Shown: positions 6,737 to 10,380 of the stretch, piece after piece | Numbering within the stretch: position 1 is the stretch's first letter | Layout: every line of letters begins with the position of its first letter | NCBI GenBank assembly: GCA_019057775.1 | Contig: JAHLWT010000138.1 | Span: 1 to 10,380 of the forward strand | Reading direction: 5' to 3' | Source of the DNA: Promethearchaeota archaeon | GTDB taxonomy: Archaea; Asgardarchaeota; Lokiarchaeia; Sigynarchaeales; SOKP01 | DNA: 10,380 nucleotides | Notes under the pieces: generated by a model | The model's input: only the letters and a program-made list of their open reading frames with translations | The model's database searches: none | What the model was told of the DNA's origin: nothing | Made by a program: the position numbers and the translations under genes

Positions 6737-6767
6737 TAAATATACAACATTGACAACCGAAAGTCAA
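6737..6767 (-). promoter_or_regulatory. Promoter of the TonB_C-domain gene with a dyad over the -33 box
   Basis: Read leftward, TTG (complement of 6765-6767), 20 nt, and TATATTTA (complement of 6737-6744) match the Bacteroidetes promoter with one mismatch in the -7 box. A perfect dyad ATTGAC (6749-6754) / GTCAAT (6763-6768) with an 8-nt spacer overlaps the -33 region and could be an operator. The predicted transcript start is about 18 nt before the ATG at 6712, which is preceded by AGAGGA. Confidence 0.65.
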
Positions 6768-6770
6768 TAG

Positions 6771-6995
6771 AAGCCCCCAGCCTTCTCAAGACCGGGGATT
6801 AAGTCTTAAATGGATAATCTAACAGGATCATGGTCGGTCTGCCCGGAGCTGGGAAAGCTATGCTGGCATGAAGGTTTCCCAGTAGAATTGCCTACCCTCT
6901 CAATTAAAAAAAAATGTATCAGATGAGTGCGAACCATCTTAAGCTACCCAGTCACCCTTCCGAAATTGGGGCAGTACCCGGTGTGGGTTCCTGCC
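6771..6995 (+). ncRNA. Candidate structured RNA or leader
   Basis: GC is about 48% by hand count, against roughly a third in the surroundings. Inverted repeats are frequent. AGACCG (6789-6794) pairs with CGGTCT (6835-6840), competing with CCGGG/CCCGG (6792-6796 with 6842-6846). CTGGGAAA (6849-6856) pairs perfectly with TTTCCCAG (6875-6882). AGATG (6921-6925) pairs with CATCT (6935-6939). GGCAG-T-ACCC (6970-6979) pairs with GGGT-TC-CTGCC (6985-6995) around GGTGT. CTACCC is repeated at 6892 and 6945. I do not recognise a known RNA family. Strand is chosen because the block leads into the rightward gene at 7035. Short open frames exist on both strands but look incidental. Confidence 0.35.
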
Positions 6996-7034
6996 AAAAA
7001 AGCATTCTTATTGTTTAACTAAAAAAAATTTATT

Positions 7035-7388
7035 ATGGTATTAATCGTTGGTTTTAAACAGAGAGAGAATTCGGAAGGTGAAAATTTCAATGTACTCCTT
7101 CTGGAATCTGGCGAGATCGAATTAGTCGAATCGCAACAAACAGGTAACATCTATGCTACAGCAAGACGCTGTTCTATTACGTGCACCTTCAACGATCAGC
7201 GTTGTGAAGCCCTGATTGGCAAGTCTCTTACAGGCAAAATCGAAAGGACGGCTTGTGACGAGTATGATTTTCAGATCCCAGGAACCAAAGAGACGGTTAA
7301 GCTGAAACATACTTGGAAATTCAACCCTGAACCAAGTACGGTTGAGGAGCATATTTTCGATGAGGAAGTTAAACAGGAGGTAGCATAA
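7035..7388 (+). CDS. Conserved-looking accessory protein of unknown function
   Basis: This 117-aa soluble protein has no signal peptide or membrane segment. The first two thirds look like a beta-rich domain (MVLIVGFKQRENSEGENFNV, then VLLLESGEIELVESQQTG) followed by ARRCSITCTFNDQRCEALIG (43-62). The three cysteines in that segment and a fourth later (TACDEYDF) are too irregular to call a metal site. The tail (from about 99) is acidic and probably disordered. I have the impression of similar small proteins in Bacteroidetes mobile elements but cannot name a family. The ATG at 7035 follows an A-rich stretch. The gene ends in front of a strong terminator (7409-7439), so it may be transcribed alone or partly read through into the next gene. 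Confidence 0.75.
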   Translation: MVLIVGFKQRENSEGENFNVLLLESGEIELVESQQTGNIYATARRCSITCTFNDQRCEALIGKSLTGKIERTACDEYDFQIPGTKETVKLKHTWKFNPEPSTVEEHIFDEEVKQEVA

Positions 7389-7408
7389 GCTAACCAATCT
7401 TACTAACG

Positions 7409-7439
7409 AAGGGGTAATCAATCTGGTTGCCCCTTTTTT
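7409..7439 (+). terminator. Terminator between the 7035 gene and the DUF6876 gene
   Basis: AAGGGGTAA (7409-7417) pairs with TTGCCCCTT (7427-7435; one T-G wobble), with a 9-nt loop and T-run 7434-7439. It lies 25 nt before the next ATG. It may be intrinsic termination of the first gene, an attenuator for the second, or both. Confidence 0.85.
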
Positions 7440-7463
7440 ATTTTAACTGCAAAATATACTAAT

Positions 7464-7847
7464 ATGGAAACAAAAGATAAAATTACTGAAGAACAATTTA
7501 AAGAAACATTGGCTCATTTTACTGGAACATTACGTTATTGGGAACACAAGCTTTTTAACGGAGCCAGGCTACTTCTCACAGACGGTTGTGACTATGTAAG
7601 AAAGCAAGGTGAAGCCTATTGGTTATTCGACCTCATCCTCTCATACCAATCTTCAAAAGGATTTTACCTTAATCCATTCCAGGTATGGAAACTCAAAAAG
7701 CAGGACAACGATTCATGGATTATAACCTGTACTGATGGTTATGATAAGCTTATGGTAGCTCAGGAGATTGAATACTCAGACTTCCCTATGAAGGAGATAG
7801 AAATTTGGGTGGAGCGCAATACAGCCTTATTACCCAGTGAACATTAA
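7464..7847 (+). CDS. DUF6876 family protein
   Basis: The 127-aa protein matches the DUF6876 family as I remember it, which occurs widely in bacterial accessory regions with no known activity. Recognisable blocks are FTGTLRYW (19-26), LLLTDGCDYV (36-45), EAYWLFDLILSYQ (50-62), FQVWKLKK (72-79), the beta segment SWIITCTDGYD (84-94) and the C-terminal motif AQEIEYSDFPMKEIEIWVE (99-117). It is soluble and full length for the family. Its start lies about 25 nt behind a terminator hairpin. Its stop is only 3 nt before the next ATG, so it is translated together with the downstream gene. The assignment is by motif memory, not by search. Confidence 0.8.
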   Translation: METKDKITEEQFKETLAHFTGTLRYWEHKLFNGARLLLTDGCDYVRKQGEAYWLFDLILSYQSSKGFYLNPFQVWKLKKQDNDSWIITCTDGYDKLMVAQEIEYSDFPMKEIEIWVERNTALLPSEH

Positions 7848-7850
7848 GCC

Positions 7851-8159
7851 ATGTTTAAGAAATTAATACATCTCATCCTTAAAAGTCTTCAGCATGGTGT
7901 CCTCTATCTGATGAATAATAATGACTATCTCAGAGAAATTAGTAAATCCACCAATACCAATAGCGTCCTTATTATTGACGGTAAGTATAAGCTAAAAAGA
8001 ATTTTTTGTCCATTTTGGGTGAAATGTATTAAGGCTATTGACGAGTTCAAAGAGGAAGATATTTTGAAGGTAACAGCAGTAAAAATTTCAAGGAGCCTGA
8101 GGATGGTGTATATTATTGGTGGTAAAGGATATTTTCATTCATCGTTTGTCATTCTTTGA
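7851..8159 (+). CDS. Small hypothetical protein coupled to the DUF6876 gene
   Basis: The frame gives 102 aa from ATG 7851, three bases after the previous stop. An internal ATG at 7911 gives an 82-aa form beginning MNNNDYLREI. The 20 residues between the two starts are hydrophobic and basic (MFKKLIHLILKSLQHGVLYL), so they could be an amphipathic addition or untranslated. The core is beta-rich: SVLIIDGKYKLKRIFCPFWV (38-57), then DILKVTAVKISRSLRMVYII (70-89) and GKGYFHSSFVIL. I do not recognise a family. The coupled position favours the upstream start; the protein-like core favours either. It ends 147 bases before a convergent gene, with no clear terminator. Confidence 0.65.
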   Translation: MFKKLIHLILKSLQHGVLYLMNNNDYLREISKSTNTNSVLIIDGKYKLKRIFCPFWVKCIKAIDEFKEEDILKVTAVKISRSLRMVYIIGGKGYFHSSFVIL

Positions 8160-8238
8160 AACTAATGAATTACGTTTTGCAATATGGCATGAAGCGGATT
8201 GCGAGTGATTCCGTATCAAAATGAAATGAAGTTGAAAC

Positions 8239-8279
8239 GGGGTAAAACCGCCCCAATTAAGCACTTTGCCGCTTTTACT
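8239..8279. repeat. Overlapping inverted repeats between convergent genes
   Basis: GGGG (8239-8242) can pair with CCCC (8251-8254). Alternatively, GTAAAA (8242-8247) pairs with TTTTAC (8274-8279), with partial extension inward. There is no good T-run on either strand, so a terminator role for the two convergent genes is possible but weak. Confidence 0.3.
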
Positions 8280-8306
8280 ATATTGCATGTTATGCTATGT
8301 TTTATA

Positions 8307-9155
8307 TTAATGCATGTAATAATTTCTATTTTTAATATCATCTTCTAAGTAATTTTTCCAAGGATCGTTCGTCTGATTTCCAACAACATCCAGCATTTCT
8401 ACAAATCTTCTGAAATTTATTAATTCAAACTGTGCCAAAATATTTTCATTAATAATTTTTTTAAATGCCTTTATAGATTCGTATGTGTAATGGTCTGCTG
8501 TTGAAACAATAATTCCCTTCTGTGCTTTATTCAGTAGAATTGCACCTAAAAAATCTCTAATGGTTGAAATAGATTCTGCAGACTTAGGATTTTCTCTTTT
8601 TTTAACTTGAATTAATGTTGGATTGTCGGAATTGATTAAAATTAAATCTATACCTCCGTCATGGGATTTACCACAATGATATACTTCACAATTATAAAAC
8701 GATTCAAAAACGTGCTTTACAAGTTCTTCCATTTTGGTAGGATGTATCTTATACAATAATTCCTTTCTATAATTCAATTCTCTTATTAAAGAATTTATAG
8801 GTAAATCTTTATCAGATTGGTCAAATTTTTTTACAATTCCGAATCTATAGTATCCTTCCATTGCAATATGATGGTGAGCACCTCCCCAATTGTATACATT
8901 TTCAAGTTCCCACCAACCACAATTTTTACAATGCCATACCTTTTTAAACCATGCAAAATCATTTCGATCAAGGACTTTTGGAATTTGAATCTTACAAAAT
9001 GGACATGTTCCTCTCTGCAAATAGAATTTTTTTTCATTATTATCATTTGCCTCTTTATTTATTGCTCCTTTTCCGCCAAGTCCATCTTCATAAATAGGCT
9101 TAAAATCCACTTGTTTATATTCTTGAAAATCTAGTATGATGTTTTGTTTGTCCAT
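8307..9155 (-). CDS. Mrr-type restriction endonuclease-like protein with an N-terminal zinc ribbon
   Basis: The 282-aa protein has an N-terminal four-cysteine ribbon, CPFC (51-54) and CKNC (76-79), followed by a Trp/His-rich stretch (WW at 81-82, HHH at 94-96). The C-terminal half carries a Mrr_cat (PD-(D/E)XK) nuclease fold. E144 lies in TKMEELVKHVFESF, D170 in HDGGIDLIL, and Q183-V-K185 in TLIQVKKR; these are the expected catalytic acid, acid and Q-x-K. A region like GIIVSTADHYTYESIKAF follows. Mrr-family enzymes cut modified or foreign DNA, so this is probably defence cargo. No methyltransferase or ATPase partner is adjacent. The start at ATG 9155 is the only good one. It is convergent with the DUF6876 pair and is probably read from the promoter at 9402-9432. 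DNA cleavage is inferred from motifs only. Confidence 0.87.
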   Translation of the reverse strand: MDKQNIILDFQEYKQVDFKPIYEDGLGGKGAINKEANDNNEKKFYLQRGTCPFCKIQIPKVLDRNDFAWFKKVWHCKNCGWWELENVYNWGGAHHHIAMEGYYRFGIVKKFDQSDKDLPINSLIRELNYRKELLYKIHPTKMEELVKHVFESFYNCEVYHCGKSHDGGIDLILINSDNPTLIQVKKRENPKSAESISTIRDFLGAILLNKAQKGIIVSTADHYTYESIKAFKKIINENILAQFELINFRRFVEMLDVVGNQTNDPWKNYLEDDIKNRNYYMH

Positions 9156-9229
9156 TTTTAAAATATAGCATAACGTTTGTATAACAGCATTGTCTTTACA
9201 TTTTATATAGCTTCAAACTTGGGTTTAGC

Positions 9230-9247
9230 TTTCGTTAAATTACGAAA
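9230..9247. promoter_or_regulatory. Inverted repeat in the leader of the Mrr-like gene
   Basis: TTTCGT (9230-9235) and ACGAAA (9242-9247) form a perfect 6-bp dyad with a 6-nt centre, about 75 bp before the start codon. It could be an operator or a small RNA hairpin. Confidence 0.35.
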
Positions 9248-9401
9248 TTATTTGATTTAAAACAAAGTATTCTTCTTGGATTTGAGGGTAGTAATTCGAT
9301 TTTATAGCTGGCAACTTTCATCGAAATTATCTCGGATAAAATACAACCTGAATCTTCAATTTATATAAAGATACAATCCCACCTCATTACCCTTCTGTAC
9401 G

Positions 9402-9432
9402 CAAAAGTAAGGCTTTAGAGGGACAATTTCAA
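9402..9432 (-). promoter_or_regulatory. Strong leftward promoter
   Basis: Read leftward, TTG, exactly 20 nt, then TACTTTTG (complement of 9402-9409) is a full match to the Bacteroidetes TTG/TAnnTTTG promoter. Transcription would begin near 9395 and enter the Mrr-like gene after a leader of about 240 nt. Confidence 0.7.
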
Positions 9433-9639
9433 GTGCGAAGTATAATTTATTAGTAAGAAAAATAAGGCTCTATCGCTTCATTTTAGCCCTCCTGAAATAC
9501 CTTCTCCATCATTTTAATTCACTAATAATCACCGGGGTTATGCTGTATTTTTTGACTGTTTTTTTGAGACGGTTTCCTCGATAACAAAAAACCACTGAAA
9601 AAACGTAGCGAAGGATTTTAACCGGTTTATTATCCGAAG

Positions 9640-9672
9640 AAAGGGGGTATGACTATAGATGCTCCCTTTTTT
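9640..9672 (+). terminator. First of two tandem terminators
   Basis: AAAGGGGGTAT (9640-9650) pairs with ATGCTCCCTTT (9659-9669), an 11-bp stem with two G-U pairs and an 8-nt loop. A T-run follows to 9672. Confidence 0.8.
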
Positions 9673-9690
9673 ATTTCTCAGTATGAGTTT

Positions 9691-9728
9691 AAGGGGAACA
9701 TTAATGTGATGATCCCCTTTTCATTTTT
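9691..9728 (+). terminator. Second of two tandem terminators, just before the next gene
   Basis: AAGGGGA (9691-9697) pairs with TCCCCTT (9713-9719). The stem continues past one A/A mismatch as CAT/ATG. TTTTCATTTTT follows. It ends about 22 nt before the ATG at 9750, the same placement as the hairpin in front of the DUF6876 gene. Confidence 0.75.
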
Positions 9729-9749
9729 AAACCATAAAACTATTTTACG

Positions 9750-9995
9750 ATGAAACAAAAACAATTAAGACCTATTAGTGCAATTGCTAAAGAGATTAGA
9801 TGGAATTGGCGAAACGTTTATTTTGGTGCAGTTCCTTATCTTGATGCCATGATGTCATTAGATTCTATTGACGAAATGTATTTTCAGGATTCAGCCAAAA
9901 GTATTGTTCTATACTTTTTAGGTAACGCACATACTTGGAGAGGTGACATTGCCAGAAGGATCAAGGAAGAACTGAATGAACTTGTTAAAAGTTAA
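9750..9995 (+). CDS. Small conserved-looking protein of Bacteroidetes mobile elements
   Basis: This 81-aa soluble, largely helical protein begins with LRPISAIAKEIRWNWRNV (6-23), followed by AVPYLDAMMSLDSIDEMYFQ (27-46) and DSAKSIVLYFLGNAHTWRG (47-65), and ends in a charged helix (DIARRIKEELNELVK). I have the impression of similar short proteins in Bacteroidetes conjugative and plasmid-like regions, with no known activity. It has no metal site, signal peptide or transmembrane segment. It starts behind two terminator hairpins. Its TAA lies three bases before the ATG of the J-domain gene, so the two are one transcript and probably translationally coupled. A joint function with the J-domain protein is inference from spacing. 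Confidence 0.8.
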   Translation: MKQKQLRPISAIAKEIRWNWRNVYFGAVPYLDAMMSLDSIDEMYFQDSAKSIVLYFLGNAHTWRGDIARRIKEELNELVKS

Positions 9996-9998
9996 GTC

Positions 9999-10380
9999 AT
10001 GAAAACAACATATTTTACGAATTGCCAAACCATTGATGAGGTTAAGAAGTTATATAAAAATTTAGCCTTACAGTATCACCCGGATCGTCCTGGTGGGAAT
10101 ACTATTATCATGCAAAGGATCAATGCTGAATACAATAGTATAATTGATGATCCAATATTTAAGTTTAACGAACAATCAACCCAGGGTAAAGAGGATTATT
10201 TCAAGTTCCCTGACATCATCAACCAGATCATTCACTTTGATATCACCATTGAAATCTGTGGAAACTGGATATGGTTAAGTGGTAATACCAGGAAATACTG
10301 TAAACAAATAAAAGAGATAGGGTTCTTTTATGCTCCAAAGAAGAAAATGTGGTACTGGAGGCCAAAGGATTACAAAAGTG
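9999..10380 (+). CDS. J-domain (DnaJ-like) protein, 3' end outside the window
   Basis: 127 codons are visible before the window ends. The N-terminal region is a short J domain: TIDEVKKLYKNLALQYHPDR (11-30), with the diagnostic HPD at residues 27-29, then PGGN and a helix MQRINAEYNSI (38-48). J domains stimulate the ATPase of DnaK/Hsp70. The later part carries FDITIEICGNWIWLSGN (80-96) and GFFYAPKKKMWYWRPKDY (108-125), a module found in small J-domain proteins of plasmids, phages and mobile elements. The Gly/Phe-rich region and zinc centre of housekeeping DnaJ are absent from what is visible. It is coupled to the gene upstream. Which process of the element recruits Hsp70 (replication, partition or protein remodelling) cannot be read from here. 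Confidence 0.88.
   Translation, partial: MKTTYFTNCQTIDEVKKLYKNLALQYHPDRPGGNTIIMQRINAEYNSIIDDPIFKFNEQSTQGKEDYFKFPDIINQIIHFDITIEICGNWIWLSGNTRKYCKQIKEIGFFYAPKKKMWYWRPKDYKS

Larger units (their letters stand above)
6713..7034. other. Gene-free region between divergent genes
   Basis: It contains the leftward promoter at 6737-6767 and the GC-richer, inverted-repeat-rich block at 6771-6995 described separately. 6996-7034 is AT-rich and leads into the start codon of the next gene. No rightward promoter of the usual type was found. Confidence 0.5.
9156..9749. other. Gene-free region upstream of the Mrr-like gene
   Basis: It holds the leftward promoter at 9402-9432, an inverted repeat at 9230-9247, an imperfect tandem repeat (CTGTATTTTTTGA at 9543-9555 and CTGTTTTTTTGA at 9556-9567), the palindrome AACCGGTT (about 9619-9626) and two terminators (9640-9728). 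I see no credible gene of normal size on either strand. Confidence 0.5.

Noticed and set aside
6806..7018. Short frames in the GC-rich block: 38 codons (6810-6926, +), 31 codons coupled by ATGA (6923-7018, +) and 43 codons (6937-6806, -)
   Set aside because: Compositions look unlike the neighbouring proteins, frames are open on both strands over the same bases, and stems explain the sequence better.
8165..8224. 19-codon frame after the 102-aa gene
   Set aside because: Too short, no ribosome binding site and no recognisable sequence.
8817..9134. Plus-strand 105-codon frame
   Set aside because: Shadow of the zinc-ribbon/Mrr-like gene; Phe/Ile-rich sequence typical of antisense of an AT-rich gene.
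9310..9318. GGCAACTTT, identical to bases 187-195 at the tRNA-Gln 3' end, as a possible second att site
   Set aside because: Only 9 identical bases, not extended into the T arm, and a chance match of this length is plausible in 10 kb.
1..10380. CRISPR array or insertion sequence
   Set aside because: No regularly spaced repeats and no transposase or terminal inverted repeats with target duplications were seen.

Overview
The window looks like a Bacteroidota chromosome carrying an integrated mobile element. The evidence is the AT-rich composition with A-rich start-codon contexts, promoters of the Bacteroidetes type (TTG, about 20 nt, TAnnTTTG), a tyrosine recombinase of the Bacteroides conjugative/mobilizable-transposon type next to a tRNA gene, a TonB C-terminal-domain protein, and several small protein families typical of Bacteroidota accessory regions (DUF6876, a J-domain protein with a basic 'YWRP' tail).

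Layout. 119-191 is tRNA-Gln(CUG) with its own terminator. 192-462 is a gene-free stretch with an inverted repeat and a direct repeat that may be integrase arm sites. 463-4819 is a co-oriented integration/replication module: integrase, a protein resembling RteC, two small helix-turn-helix proteins translated in tight coupling, and a superfamily-3-type helicase (primase-helicase). The order resembles the int/excisionase/primase end of NBU-like integrative mobilizable elements. No relaxase or coupling protein is present in the window, and I could not find the second attachment site. 4820-5369 is gene-free and holds a 9-bp inverted repeat with dense G-runs, plus a bidirectional terminator. 5370-5786 and 6050-6712 are two leftward envelope genes (a small exported protein, then a TonB_C-domain membrane protein), each with its own terminator. 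The second has a clear promoter.

6713-7034 is gene-free. Its 6771-6995 part is distinctly richer in GC (about 48% by hand count) and full of inverted repeats, so it is a candidate structured RNA or leader. Downstream, 7035-8159 holds three small rightward genes (a Cys-containing unknown, DUF6876, unknown). Convergent to them, 8307-9155 encodes a zinc-ribbon plus Mrr-type nuclease protein, a likely defence cargo gene. It is probably read from a strong promoter at 9402-9432, which would give it a leader of about 240 nt. 9156-9749 is otherwise gene-free and ends in two back-to-back terminator hairpins. These precede a small conserved-looking gene (9750-9995), coupled to a J-domain protein (9999 onward) that runs off the window.

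How the genes may work together: the integrase and the two HTH proteins would control excision and integration at tRNA-Gln, the helicase would support replication of the excised form, and the right half would be cargo (envelope proteins, a Mrr-like nuclease, small accessory proteins). This is inference from gene order. The most interesting unexplained pieces are the GC-rich structured block at 6771-6995, the repeat-rich stretch after the helicase gene, and the repeated terminator-before-start arrangement of the small cargo genes.
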